Origin: Massilia sp. Root351
Lineage (GTDB): Bacteria > Pseudomonadota > Gammaproteobacteria > Burkholderiales > Burkholderiaceae_D
NCBI RefSeq assembly: GCF_001425045.1
Contig: NZ_LMDJ01000012.1
Coordinates: 164,527-228,526 of the forward strand
Direction: 5' to 3'
Length of the DNA: 64,000 nucleotides
A program made the position numbers and the translations under genes. This document shows positions 1 through 7,957 of this stretch, piece by piece. Below the pieces are notes generated by a model, which saw only the letters and a program-made list of their open reading frames with translations, ran no database searches and was not told where the DNA came from. The stretch's first letter is position 1, and each line of letters starts with the position of its first letter.

Positions 1-22
1 AGCCTCCTTCGGGAGGCTTTTT
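1..22 (+). terminator. Intrinsic terminator of a gene upstream of the window
   Basis: A perfect 7-bp stem, AGCCTCC (1-7) with GGAGGCT (12-18), closes on a TTCG tetraloop and runs into a T-rich tract on the plus strand. It would end a plus-strand gene lying before the window. The LysR gene on the other strand stops right beside it, so the two genes converge here. Confidence 0.85.
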
Positions 23-904
23 CTATTGTCCGAAGCGTTCCGCCATGAAGTCCACGAAGCTGCGCAGTTTAGGCGAGCGGTAGCGGTCCTGCAGATACAC
101 CAGGTTCATCGGCCGGCTAGGCAGCGTATAGCCGGGGAACAGCGGCACCAGCCGCCCCGCCCGCACATCCCCTTCCATCAGTATCGCCGGCTGCAGCACG
201 ATGCCCATGCCGTGCAGCGCGGCCACGCGCAAGGCCTGGCCGTTGTTGACCTGCACCCGGCCGGCCACCGGCACGCACAAGTCGCCATCCTCGCCGGTCA
301 TGCGCCAGTGCGCCAGTGCGGCCATGGAGAACGACAGGCAATCGTGTCCGCTCAATTCCTCCGGCCTGGCCGGCGTGCCCTTGCGCGCCAGGTAGCCGGG
401 CGAGGCGCAGATCATCAGCCGGTAAGGCGCCAGCGGCTTCGCGACCAATGCGGAATCCGGCAAATGCCCGATCCGCACCGCCACCTCGCAGCCCTCCTCC
501 ACCAGGTCCAGCACGCGGTCGCTCAGCACCACGTCCACATCCACTTGCGGGTAGCGCTCGAGATAGGCGGACAGCGCTGGCATCAGCGCCTCCGCGCCGA
601 ACGTGAGCGGTGCGGTGACGCGCAGTTTGCCGGCCGGCGCCAGCTGCAGGGTCTGCGCCTGCGCGTCGGTCTCGGCCACCAGCCGCAGGATTTCCTTGCA
701 GCGCTGATAGTAGTCCTCCCCGAAAGCGGTCAGGTACTGCCGCCGCGTGGTGCGGTTGAGCAGGCGCGTGCCGAGGCGCTGCTCCAGCATGCGCACATGG
801 TTGCCCGCCATGGTCGCCGACATGCCGCTGGCTGCGGCCGCAGCGCTAAGGCTGCCCTTTTCTACGGCCTGCACATACACCCTCATGCTTTCCAGCAGAT
901 CCAT
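23..904 (-). CDS. LysR-family transcriptional regulator
   Basis: This 293-residue protein has the normal LysR length. Residues about 5-63 form the winged helix-turn-helix, with the family pattern of small residues and a LEQRLGTRLLNRTTR wing. The rest is a periplasmic-binding-protein-like effector domain of the subgroup that carries VRIGHL and SPGYL-type motifs. The ATG at 904 faces the oxidoreductase gene starting at 1000. Divergent LysR/target pairs are the usual arrangement, so that enzyme is the likely target. The effector cannot be named from sequence. Confidence 0.93.
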   Translation of the reverse strand: MDLLESMRVYVQAVEKGSLSAAAAASGMSATMAGNHVRMLEQRLGTRLLNRTTRRQYLTAFGEDYYQRCKEILRLVAETDAQAQTLQLAPAGKLRVTAPLTFGAEALMPALSAYLERYPQVDVDVVLSDRVLDLVEEGCEVAVRIGHLPDSALVAKPLAPYRLMICASPGYLARKGTPARPEELSGHDCLSFSMAALAHWRMTGEDGDLCVPVAGRVQVNNGQALRVAALHGMGIVLQPAILMEGDVRAGRLVPLFPGYTLPSRPMNLVYLQDRYRSPKLRSFVDFMAERFGQ

Positions 905-975
905 TTAACAGCTCCAGTTGCAAATGCATCAAGTACCCGCAAGTTTATCTCAACATGGTTTTAAATGACACTGAG

Positions 976-998
976 GTCTTTCCGACTTTGTGAAAGAC
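976..998 (+). promoter_or_regulatory. Inverted repeat over the ribosome-binding site of the oxidoreductase gene
   Basis: GTCTTTC (976-982) and GAAAGAC (992-998) are perfect inverted repeats separated by 9 bases. The right arm ends one base before the ATG at 1000 and contains GAAAG, the only Shine-Dalgarno-like sequence there. The repeat could be an operator for the divergent LysR protein, or an mRNA hairpin hiding the ribosome-binding site. Confidence 0.5.
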
Positions 999-999
999 G

Positions 1000-2007
1000 A
1001 TGATGAAAGCCATGCAACTGACCGCCCCTGAACTGACCGCTTTCCGCCAGGCGGCGCTGCCCGATCCCTCGCCGGGCAAGGGCGAGGTGGTGCTGCGCCT
1101 GCGCGCCGCCACGCTGAACTACCTGGACGTGGCCATCGCCACGGGACAATTCCCGGCGCCGGGCTTCCCCCTGGTGCCGGTGGCGGACGGCGCGGGCGAG
1201 ATCGCAGCGTTGGGCGAAGGCGTCGGCGGCTGGTCCGTCGGCGAGCGGGTGCTACCCCACTTCATGCCGAACTGGCAGGGCGGCGCCATCACGCCGCACA
1301 ACGTTGCCGCCATGCGCGGCCTCACCCTGCCTGGATCGCTGGCCGAATACGTCGCCGTGCCGGCCAGCAGCCTGGCCGCCCTGCCCGCGCACCTGGATTT
1401 CGTGCAGGGCGCCGCGCTGCCGATCGCCGCCACCACGGCATGGAACGCGGTGCGCTCGGCACGGCTCAAGCCGGGGTCCGTGGCGGTGCTGCTGGGTACC
1501 GGGGGTGTGAGTATCTTCGCCCTGCAGTTTGCCAAGGCATGCGGCGCCACGGCGATCCTGGCGTCCTCGTCGGAAGCCAAGCTGGACCGCGCGCGCCAGG
1601 CCGGCGCCGACCTGCTGATCAACTACCGCGCAACGCCGGCCTGGGACGAAGAAGTCCTGAAACTGACCGGCGGCCGCGGCGCGGACCTGGTGCTGGAAAC
1701 CGTCGGCGCCGCCACCTTCGCGCGCTCGCTGCATGCGGCAGCCATGGGCGGCACCGTATTCACGGTGGGCTTCGTGGCCGGCACCGTGGCACAGGTCGAC
1801 CTGCTGCCCATCATTGTGAAGGCCTTGCGGGTGGTGGGCAACAACACCGGATCGGTGGCCGACCTTGCCGAGGCGGTACGGGCCATCGCCGCGCACCGCA
1901 TCGTGCCGGTGATCGACCGCGTGTTCGACATCGGCGACACCGCCGCAGCCTACGCGGAGCTCAGTGCAGGCGGCCGCCACTTCGGCAAGCTGGCCATCGT
2001 GCACTGA
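1000..2007 (+). CDS. NAD(P)-dependent medium-chain oxidoreductase, zinc-free quinone-reductase type
   Basis: The 335-residue protein belongs to the medium-chain dehydrogenase/reductase superfamily. An N-terminal GroES-like domain (about 25-120, VPVADGAGEIAALGEGV) precedes a Rossmann fold whose nucleotide loop reads LGTGGVSIFALQFAKA (about 165-180). The cysteines and histidines that bind zinc in classical alcohol dehydrogenases are absent, which places it with quinone oxidoreductase-like enzymes. Substrate is unknown. The start is one of two adjacent ATG codons (1000 or 1003). It is divergent from the LysR gene and probably controlled by it. Confidence 0.9.
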   Translation: MMKAMQLTAPELTAFRQAALPDPSPGKGEVVLRLRAATLNYLDVAIATGQFPAPGFPLVPVADGAGEIAALGEGVGGWSVGERVLPHFMPNWQGGAITPHNVAAMRGLTLPGSLAEYVAVPASSLAALPAHLDFVQGAALPIAATTAWNAVRSARLKPGSVAVLLGTGGVSIFALQFAKACGATAILASSSEAKLDRARQAGADLLINYRATPAWDEEVLKLTGGRGADLVLETVGAATFARSLHAAAMGGTVFTVGFVAGTVAQVDLLPIIVKALRVVGNNTGSVADLAEAVRAIAAHRIVPVIDRVFDIGDTAAAYAELSAGGRHFGKLAIVH

Positions 2008-2018
2008 GCGGGCCGCGC

Positions 2019-2870
2019 TTACTTCGCCAGCGCGCTGCGGACCGCTTCGGACAGCGGCGTGGTGGCTCGCCCGATCAGGCGCGACAAGGTGGCGCTGTTG
2101 TCTTCCAGCGCGCCCTTTGCCACCCCCGCGTCCGAATCGGACAGCAGCGACGCCAGCCATTCCGGCAGGCCGGCGCCCAGCAGCGCGGCCTTGTACTCCG
2201 CTTCCGGCAAGTCCTTGTACGGCACGTCCTTGCCGGCCTGGCGCGACAACTCGGCCGCCAGTTCCGGCAGCGAGAAGCTGCGGTCGCCCGCCAGTTCGTA
2301 CAGCGGTTCGGGCTCGGCACTGTTCAGCACGGCCACTGCTGCGGCGGCATAGTCGCTGCGCGTGGCGGCGGAGATGCGCCCGTCCTGCGCGCTGCCCAGC
2401 AGCACGCCGTAGCCCAGCGCGCCGGCCAGGCCGGCAGTGTAGTTCTCGACATACCAGCCGTTGCGCAGGATGCTGTAACGCAGGCCCGACGCGCGCAGCA
2501 GCGCCTCGGTGTCGCGGTGCTCGCCCGCCAGCGCCAGCGGCGAACTGTCCGCATGCAGCACGCTGGTGTAGGCCAGCAAGCCCACATTGGCGCGCCTGGC
2601 TGCCTCGATCACGTTGCGGTGCTGCGCCAGGCGCTGGCCAATCTCGCTCGACGAGATCAGCAGAACCTTTTCCGCGCCGGCGAAGGCCGCGTCCAGCGAG
2701 GACGGATCGGTGTAGTCCGCCTTGCGCACCTGCACACCCAGTGCGGCCAGGTTGGCGGCCTTGGCAGGATCGCGCACGGCGGCCACGATGGCGGCAGCCG
2801 GCGTGGTTTTCAGCAGTTCGGTAACAATCAGTTGGCCCAGTTGGCCGTTGGCGCCGGTAATGACGATCAT
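2019..2870 (-). CDS. qorB: NAD(P)H:quinone oxidoreductase 2-like protein (YtfG/QorB, atypical SDR)
   Basis: This is a 283-residue NmrA-like atypical short-chain dehydrogenase. The start at 2870 gives an N-terminal dinucleotide loop MIVITGANGQLGQL. The later segments LLISSSEIGQR, AYTSVLHAD and LRNGWYVENY match my memory of E. coli QorB (286 residues). QorB reduces quinones with NADPH. As in E. coli, where ytfG lies next to the HxlR gene ytfH, this gene is divergent from an HxlR regulator, which supports the assignment. The stop lies only 11 bases from the end of the convergent oxidoreductase gene. Confidence 0.93.
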   Translation of the reverse strand: MIVITGANGQLGQLIVTELLKTTPAAAIVAAVRDPAKAANLAALGVQVRKADYTDPSSLDAAFAGAEKVLLISSSEIGQRLAQHRNVIEAARRANVGLLAYTSVLHADSSPLALAGEHRDTEALLRASGLRYSILRNGWYVENYTAGLAGALGYGVLLGSAQDGRISAATRSDYAAAAVAVLNSAEPEPLYELAGDRSFSLPELAAELSRQAGKDVPYKDLPEAEYKAALLGAGLPEWLASLLSDSDAGVAKGALEDNSATLSRLIGRATTPLSEAVRSALAK

Positions 2871-2917
2871 GGTGTTTCCTTTCAATTCGCGGTTGGAGTA
2901 ATTCATCTTAGCGCCTA

Positions 2918-2954
2918 TACTTACTATTTGTAAGTACGCACATTTTGGTAAGTA
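2918..2954. promoter_or_regulatory. HxlR-type operator between qorB and its regulator
   Basis: TACTTAC (2918-2924) and GTAAGTA (2930-2936) form a perfect 7-5-7 palindrome. A third half-site GTAAGTA lies at 2948-2954, 18 bases from the second. HxlR/DUF24 regulators of electrophile and quinone stress bind sites of this TACTTAC/GTAAGTA type. The position between two divergent genes suits a repressor acting on both promoters. Confidence 0.75.
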
Positions 2955-2975
2955 CCCCCCCCCTGGAGAGCAACC

Positions 2976-3392
2976 ATGCCGCAACCCAAGACCCTGCGCG
3001 CCACCCTGGCCGCCAGCAATGAAGCCCGCCGCGGCGAACTGATGGTGGCGGCCTGCCCCTCGCGTGCCGTGCTCAGCCACGTCACCAGCCGCTGGGGCGT
3101 GCTGGTGCTGGTGGTGCTGCTGGACGGCATGCACCGCTTCAGCGAACTGCGCCGTGAAGTCGGCGGCGTCAGCGAAAAGATGCTGGCGCAAACCCTGGAC
3201 GCCCTGGTGGGCGACGGCTTTGTGCTGCGCTACGCCCACCCGGTGATACCGCCGCGCGTGGAGTACAGCCTGACACCCATGGGCCGCGAACTGGCGCTGC
3301 GGCTGGCGTCGCTGGTCGACTGGATAGAGGAAAACTATCCGAGAATCGCCGAGGCGCGCGCCGCGGGCGGCGGCGGCGCCAAAGCCGCATGA
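2976..3392 (+). CDS. HxlR-family transcriptional regulator (redox or electrophile sensor)
   Basis: The 138-residue winged-helix protein has the HxlR signature: a conserved cysteine near the N-terminus (C27 in AACPSRAVL), then RWGVLVL, a HRFSELRREVGGVSEKML recognition region and RVEYSLTPMG. In YodB, QorR and HypR-type members this cysteine is the thiol switch that senses quinones and disulfide stress. GGAGAG lies five bases before the ATG. It is divergent from the qorB-like gene across a matching operator, so the likely role is repression of qorB until quinone stress. Confidence 0.93.
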   Translation: MPQPKTLRATLAASNEARRGELMVAACPSRAVLSHVTSRWGVLVLVVLLDGMHRFSELRREVGGVSEKMLAQTLDALVGDGFVLRYAHPVIPPRVEYSLTPMGRELALRLASLVDWIEENYPRIAEARAAGGGGAKAA

Positions 3393-3533
3393 CCGGCTGC
3401 GCGCCGCCAGGCCGCCGCAGCCGGACGGCCTGCGGCTAGCATTTCGCCAGCAGCATTTGCTTACCAATTGCATCGCCATGGCCAGGCATCCTGTACTACA
3501 CTTGGTCCTTGGACCCGCATCACGGACCGGGCA

Positions 3534-5414
3534 ATGACGTCGAAACCGCCTATCAAATTGCAAACCATACTGATCGTTACCGGCGCCAGCTTCGACCTGG
3601 CTGCGCTGGAAGGTGCGCTGGCGACGTCCGGCCTGGGCTTGCTCTCGGTCAGCCGCGCCGACAGCGCCCTTAACGCGGTGCGCGCCGGCGGCGTGGCCAT
3701 GGTGCTGCTCGATGCCGCCCAGGCCGGCAGCTCCAGCTACGAACTGTGCGGTTACCTGCGGGCCGCCAGCGCCACGCCGGCCCTGCCCATCATCCTGCTG
3801 ACCCCGGCCGGCGGCGGTGCGGACGAACTCGACGACGAAGAACAGCGCGCGCTGGCTGCCGGCGCCAGCGCCAGCCTGCGCCTGCCGTTCAGCACCGGCG
3901 CCGTGCTGGAGCAGATCCTGGCCCTGCTCCCGGCCCCGCGTTCGGCGGACGAACTGCACGCCAGCATTGCGCAGCTGCGCCAGCTGCGCCTGGCGGACGC
4001 GGCCAGCCACCAGCACGCGGAAGCGCTGCGCGAAGGCCAGAACCAGCTGCTGGAACTGGTGGCGCGCGGCGCGCCCCTGAGCACCACGCTGGACAAGCTG
4101 ATGCTGCTGATCGAGGCGCAAGCGCCCGGCGTGCTGTGTTCCATCCTGCTGCTCGACAGGGACGGCCGCACCGTGCGGAGCGGCTCCGGCCCCAGCCTGC
4201 CGCGCGCCTACATGGAAGCCATCGACGGCCTGCCGATCGGCCCGGTGGCGGGTTCCTGCGGCACCGCCATGTACCGCAAGGAAGCGGTGATCGTCAGCGA
4301 CATCCAGACCGATCCGCTGTGGGCGCCGTACGCGGCCGTCGCCGCCCAGTACGGCTTGCGCGCGTGCTGGTCCGTGCCCGTGCTGCTTGACAGCGACACC
4401 GTGCTCGGCACCTTCGCCATGTACTACCGCGAGGCGCGCAGTCCCAGCGCGGGCGATATGCGCCTGATCGGCGTGGCCACCCACCTGGCCGGCATCGCCA
4501 TCGCCCGCACCCGGCATGAAGACGAGCTGCGGCGCCACCGCACGCAGCTGGAGGCCCTGGTGGCCGACCGCACCACGGAACTGCGCAAGGCCAAGGAGCG
4601 CGCCGAGCAGGTCAATGACGAACTGGCCACCGCGCTGGACAACCTGAGCATGACGCAGGACGAACTGGTGCGGCGTGAAAAACTGGCCGCGCTGGGCGCG
4701 CTGGTGGCCGGCGTGGCGCACGAGCTGAACACGCCCATCGGTAACAGCCTGATGGCGGCCGGCACCATGGCCGACCGCACCCAGGCGCTGCGCGCCGCCA
4801 TTGCCGCCGGCGCCGGGCAGGCCGAGCTGGACGCCTACCTGGACCAGGCAGCGCAGGCCGACGACATCGTGGTGCGCAACCTCAAGCGCGCGGCGGCGCT
4901 GCTGCACAGCTTCCGCGCCATCGCGGTGGACCATGACAACAGCCAGCGCAGCCGTTTCAAGCTGGCGCCGCTGGTGGCCGGACTGATGCCGGCGCTGCAG
5001 GCGGCCGCCAAGCAGGTGGCGGTCCAGGTCGAGCTGGCCATCCCGCCCCACCTGGAACTGGACAGCTACCCCGGCCAGCTGAGCCAGGTACTGCAGGCGC
5101 TGTTCGAGAACAGCGTGGCGCACGGCTTTGCCGGCCGGGGCCGGGGCCATGTGCGCATCAGCGCCAGCCTGAACGCCAAGGGCGAGGTCGCGCTGGTGTA
5201 CGCCGACGACGGCAACGGCATCGCGCCCGAGCACCTGGGCCGCGTGTACGACCCCTTCTTCACCACCCGGCGCGGCACCGGCGGTTCCGGACTGGGCCTG
5301 TACATCGCGCATAACATTGTCAGCAGCGTGCTGGGCGGCCGTATCAAGCTGGCCAGCGAGCCCGGCAGCGGCGCCGCCTTCACCCTGCTGCTGCCGCCTG
5401 CGGCGCCTATTTGA
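3534..5414 (+). CDS. Sensor histidine kinase with degenerate receiver and GAF domains
   Basis: Starting at the ATG at 3534 the protein has 626 residues. Residues about 10-130 fold like a response-regulator receiver and keep the phospho-acceptor-like D60 (VLLDA), but the usual acidic pair is replaced by TGA and the conserved Lys before PF is lost (LRLPF), so this looks like a pseudo-receiver. A GAF domain follows (about 175-325), then a coiled coil (330-382), a dimerisation/phosphorylation helix with H396 (VAGVAHELNTP), and an ATPase domain with FENSVAHGF, DDGNGI and GGSGLGLYI. No membrane segment or neighbouring response regulator is seen. An upstream in-frame ATG at 3468 is possible but leaves a low-complexity head. 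Confidence 0.88.
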   Translation: MTSKPPIKLQTILIVTGASFDLAALEGALATSGLGLLSVSRADSALNAVRAGGVAMVLLDAAQAGSSSYELCGYLRAASATPALPIILLTPAGGGADELDDEEQRALAAGASASLRLPFSTGAVLEQILALLPAPRSADELHASIAQLRQLRLADAASHQHAEALREGQNQLLELVARGAPLSTTLDKLMLLIEAQAPGVLCSILLLDRDGRTVRSGSGPSLPRAYMEAIDGLPIGPVAGSCGTAMYRKEAVIVSDIQTDPLWAPYAAVAAQYGLRACWSVPVLLDSDTVLGTFAMYYREARSPSAGDMRLIGVATHLAGIAIARTRHEDELRRHRTQLEALVADRTTELRKAKERAEQVNDELATALDNLSMTQDELVRREKLAALGALVAGVAHELNTPIGNSLMAAGTMADRTQALRAAIAAGAGQAELDAYLDQAAQADDIVVRNLKRAAALLHSFRAIAVDHDNSQRSRFKLAPLVAGLMPALQAAAKQVAVQVELAIPPHLELDSYPGQLSQVLQALFENSVAHGFAGRGRGHVRISASLNAKGEVALVYADDGNGIAPEHLGRVYDPFFTTRRGTGGSGLGLYIAHNIVSSVLGGRIKLASEPGSGAAFTLLLPPAAPI

Positions 5415-5415
5415 G

Positions 5416-5616
5416 ATGCGCATGAGAACACTGATCGCGTCCCTGCTGCTGCTGTCCTGTACCGCCCTGAGCGCGGCGCCGGCGCCGTTCTATTGGTGGG
5501 TCAGCAAGGTGGACGGCTCGCGCGTATGCGCGCAGGGCCCGCTCGGTGCGGGCTGGGAGCGGGTCGAGCGCCCCTACAAAGATAGCCGTTGCGAAAAATT
5601 AGCATTTGCCAAATAA
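5416..5616 (+). CDS. Small secreted protein of unknown function
   Basis: This 66-residue protein begins one base after the kinase stop codon, so it is probably translated from the same mRNA. The N-terminus is a signal peptide (RTLIASLLLLSCTALSA) with predicted cleavage near residue 20. The mature part is about 45 residues, rich in Trp and Lys, with two cysteines (VCAQG and SRCEK) that could form one disulfide. I do not recognise a family. A second in-frame ATG at 5422 is an alternative start. Confidence 0.7.
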   Translation: MRMRTLIASLLLLSCTALSAAPAPFYWWVSKVDGSRVCAQGPLGAGWERVERPYKDSRCEKLAFAK

Positions 5617-5687
5617 TGGGACCATAACAATACGCCCTGATGCAGGCCGGTAAGTAGTAGTTCTATTCCAATAACCGAGGAGAACGA

Positions 5688-6227
5688 ATGTTTACGAGTC
5701 CAGAGCAGTTCGCAGCAACCACCAAGGCGCTGTTTGAATTTCAGTTAGAAACCTTCAACACGCTGACCAGCAAAGCCGTGCAAGGCGTGGAACAGGTGGT
5801 GGCGCTGAACATGGCCACTGCCAAGACCAGCGTCGAAGAGCAGCTGGCCGCCGGCAAGGAGCTCAGCCTGGCGCGCGACCCCAAAGCCGTGATGGCCGTG
5901 GCCGCCGCCAAAGTCCAGCCCGGCATCGCCAATGCCGCCGCCTACAACGAGCAGCTGGGCGGCATCATCGCCGAGATCCGCGAGGAATTCACCCGCGCCG
6001 CCGACGCCCACATGACGGAGGCGAAAAGCACGCTCAGCGCGCTGATTTACGACGTGACCAAGAACGTGCGCCCGGGCTCCGAGAACGCGGTGCAGATCGT
6101 CAAGCAAGCCATCGACAACGCATTCGCCGGCTATGAGCAGGTGACCAACGCCACCCGCCAGGCCGTGGCCAATGTGGAAGCCCAGATCGCCAAGGCCGCC
6201 GCCACGGTGACGCCGCCGGAGAAATAA
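5688..6227 (+). CDS. Phasin family protein (polyhydroxyalkanoate granule-associated)
   Basis: The 179-residue helical protein shows the phasin pattern: FTSPEQFAATTKALFEFQLETF at the N-terminus in pieces (residues 2-23), a long amphipathic Ala-rich helix, and an Ala/Lys-rich tail. Phasins coat polyhydroxybutyrate granules and control their size. The start at 5688 follows a strong GAGGAG site. It is a single-gene unit, followed by a GC-rich hairpin (6233-6269) without a T-tract. No other PHA gene lies in the window. Confidence 0.93.
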   Translation: MFTSPEQFAATTKALFEFQLETFNTLTSKAVQGVEQVVALNMATAKTSVEEQLAAGKELSLARDPKAVMAVAAAKVQPGIANAAAYNEQLGGIIAEIREEFTRAADAHMTEAKSTLSALIYDVTKNVRPGSENAVQIVKQAIDNAFAGYEQVTNATRQAVANVEAQIAKAAATVTPPEK

Positions 6228-6254
6228 ACCCTGCGGGCCGGCCGGCGCCGCCGG

Positions 6255-6298
6255 TTGCCCCCGGCCCGCGAACGCGCTACACTGTATGAACATACAGT
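6255..6298 (+). promoter_or_regulatory. LexA (SOS) box overlapping a promoter of the nuclease-helicase operon
   Basis: CTGTATGAACATACAG at 6282-6297 fits the beta/gammaproteobacterial LexA consensus CTGT-N8-ACAG, and the palindrome extends one base each side (6281-6298). A candidate promoter, TTGCCC (6255-6260), 17 bases, TACACT (6278-6283), places the box over the -10 and start region. The gene's ATG is at 6314. A second inverted repeat, CGCGCTACA (6273-6281) with TGTAGCGCG (6300-6308), encloses the box almost symmetrically. Confidence 0.8.
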
Positions 6299-6313
6299 CT
6301 GTAGCGCGTAGCA

Positions 6314-7957
6314 ATGAATAGAGTTCTGGAAAACGAGTTTTATTACCTGGACAACTTCCACCGGGTATTGCAGTGGATCGGCGAGCGCTACGACGACCTG
6401 CTCAATGCCGAGGAACGCGCCTTCCTCACCCAATTCCCCGCCCTGCCCCGCGCTTCGCGCGCGCTGTTCGTGCGCATGGTCATGCGCAAGGGCCTGCTAT
6501 TCCGGGCCAGCAAGCTGGTCTATGCCGAAATCGGCTGCGCCCACGAGGCCGCCCGTCCGCTCGCCGAGCTGGGCTGGGTGGACGCCGACCCGGTACTGAG
6601 CCTGGACCAGTTGTTCACCCTGCTGCAAAAGCCCGAAATCGTGCGCGTATTCCAGCTGGCCGGGCATGAAAAGAGCGCACGCAAGCCCGAGCAGCTGGCG
6701 GCGCTGCGCGAGCGGCACGACGGCGCACACCGCTTTTCGGCCTGGTGCGGCGACGCCTTCGACCATGTCTACCAGGTGCTGGCCCAGGAACTGTGCGACC
6801 GGCTGCGGCTCATCTTCTTTGGCAACTACCACCAGGACTGGTCGGAATTCGTGCTGTCGGACCTGGGCGTGTACAAATACGAGAAGGTGGAGTTTTCCCC
6901 GTCCGCGCGCGGCTTCCGCAGCCGGCGCGACATCGACGACTACCTGGCCCTGCACCAGTGCCGCGAGCGGTTTGCCGACGGCGAGGCGCCGCAGGACGTG
7001 CTGCGTGGCCTGCCGCCCGCCATCAGCGGCAACGAGTGGCTCAACAGCCGGCGCGACAAGCTGCTGTTCCAGATGGCGCAGCATCTCGAGAAACAGCAGG
7101 ACTGGGACGGCGCGCACGCCATCTACGCCGCGTGCGCCTACCCCGGGGCGCGGGCGCGCGCCATCCGCGTGCTGGAAAAGAGCGAACGCTGCGGCGCTGC
7201 CCACGCGCTGCTGCTGGCAGCCATGGCGCAGCCCGAGAGCGAGCACGAACGCCAGCAGCTGCTGCGCATGCTGCCGCGCCTGAAGCGCAAGCTGGGCCAT
7301 CCCAAGCCGCCCGCCGCGCAGCCCGCGCCCGTGGTGCGGCTGGACCTGTCGCTGCCGATGCCGGCCGAGGACTGGTGGGTGGAGGGCGTGGTGCGCGACC
7401 ACCTGGCGCGCGCGGACGCGCCGGTCTACTATGTGGAAAACGCGCTGATCAATTCCCTGTTCGGGCTGCTGTGCTGGGATGCGATTTTCACCAGCATTCC
7501 CGGCGCCTTCTTCCACCCCTTCCACCACGGCCCGGCCGACCTGCACAGCGCGGATTTCCAGCGCCGCCGCGCGCCGCAGTTCGCCGCCTGCCTGGGACAG
7601 CTGGACGACGGCCGCTACCTGGACACCATACGCCGCAACCTGGCGGCCAAGGACGGCATCCAGTCGCCGTTCGTGTTCTGGGGCGCGCTGGACGCCGCAC
7701 TGGTGGAACTGGCGCTGGCCTGCATCCCGGCCGCGCACCTGAAGAAGTGGTTCGAGCGCATCCTGCTCGACATCAAGACCAACCGCAGCGGCTTCCCGGA
7801 CCTGATCCAGTTCTGGCCGGCCGAGCGGCGCTACCAGATGATCGAAGTGAAAGGCCCTGGCGACCGGCTGCAGGACAACCAGCTGCGCTGGATCAGCTAC
7901 TGCGCCGAGCACCAGATGCCGATCACGGTGTGCTACCTGCAATGGGCGGACGCATGA
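6314..7957 (+). CDS. FAN1-like VRR-NUC domain nuclease
   Basis: The 547-residue protein ends in a VRR-NUC domain with PD-(D/E)XK catalytic residues D496 (GFPDLIQF), E511 and K513 (MIEVKG), followed by the LQDNQLRW helix. The N-terminal four fifths are helical (YYLDNFHRVL, RASKLVYAEIG), as in bacterial FAN1, whose length is very similar. FAN1 is a structure-specific 5'-flap nuclease that unhooks DNA interstrand crosslinks. The gene has a LexA box 16 bases upstream of its ATG and overlaps the helicase gene by four bases (ATGA), so the two proteins are made together and probably repair the same lesion. Confidence 0.9.
   Translation: MNRVLENEFYYLDNFHRVLQWIGERYDDLLNAEERAFLTQFPALPRASRALFVRMVMRKGLLFRASKLVYAEIGCAHEAARPLAELGWVDADPVLSLDQLFTLLQKPEIVRVFQLAGHEKSARKPEQLAALRERHDGAHRFSAWCGDAFDHVYQVLAQELCDRLRLIFFGNYHQDWSEFVLSDLGVYKYEKVEFSPSARGFRSRRDIDDYLALHQCRERFADGEAPQDVLRGLPPAISGNEWLNSRRDKLLFQMAQHLEKQQDWDGAHAIYAACAYPGARARAIRVLEKSERCGAAHALLLAAMAQPESEHERQQLLRMLPRLKRKLGHPKPPAAQPAPVVRLDLSLPMPAEDWWVEGVVRDHLARADAPVYYVENALINSLFGLLCWDAIFTSIPGAFFHPFHHGPADLHSADFQRRRAPQFAACLGQLDDGRYLDTIRRNLAAKDGIQSPFVFWGALDAALVELALACIPAAHLKKWFERILLDIKTNRSGFPDLIQFWPAERRYQMIEVKGPGDRLQDNQLRWISYCAEHQMPITVCYLQWADA

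Noticed and set aside
2953-2962. Run of C residues before the HxlR gene, considered as a phase-variable tract
   Set aside because: It is short, followed by a normal ribosome site and not in a coding frame, so slippage would have little effect.
2871-5423. Minus-strand extension of the qorB frame to over 1100 codons
   Set aside because: Only the part from 2870 downward shows a protein family and a natural start; the rest is antisense to the HxlR and kinase genes.
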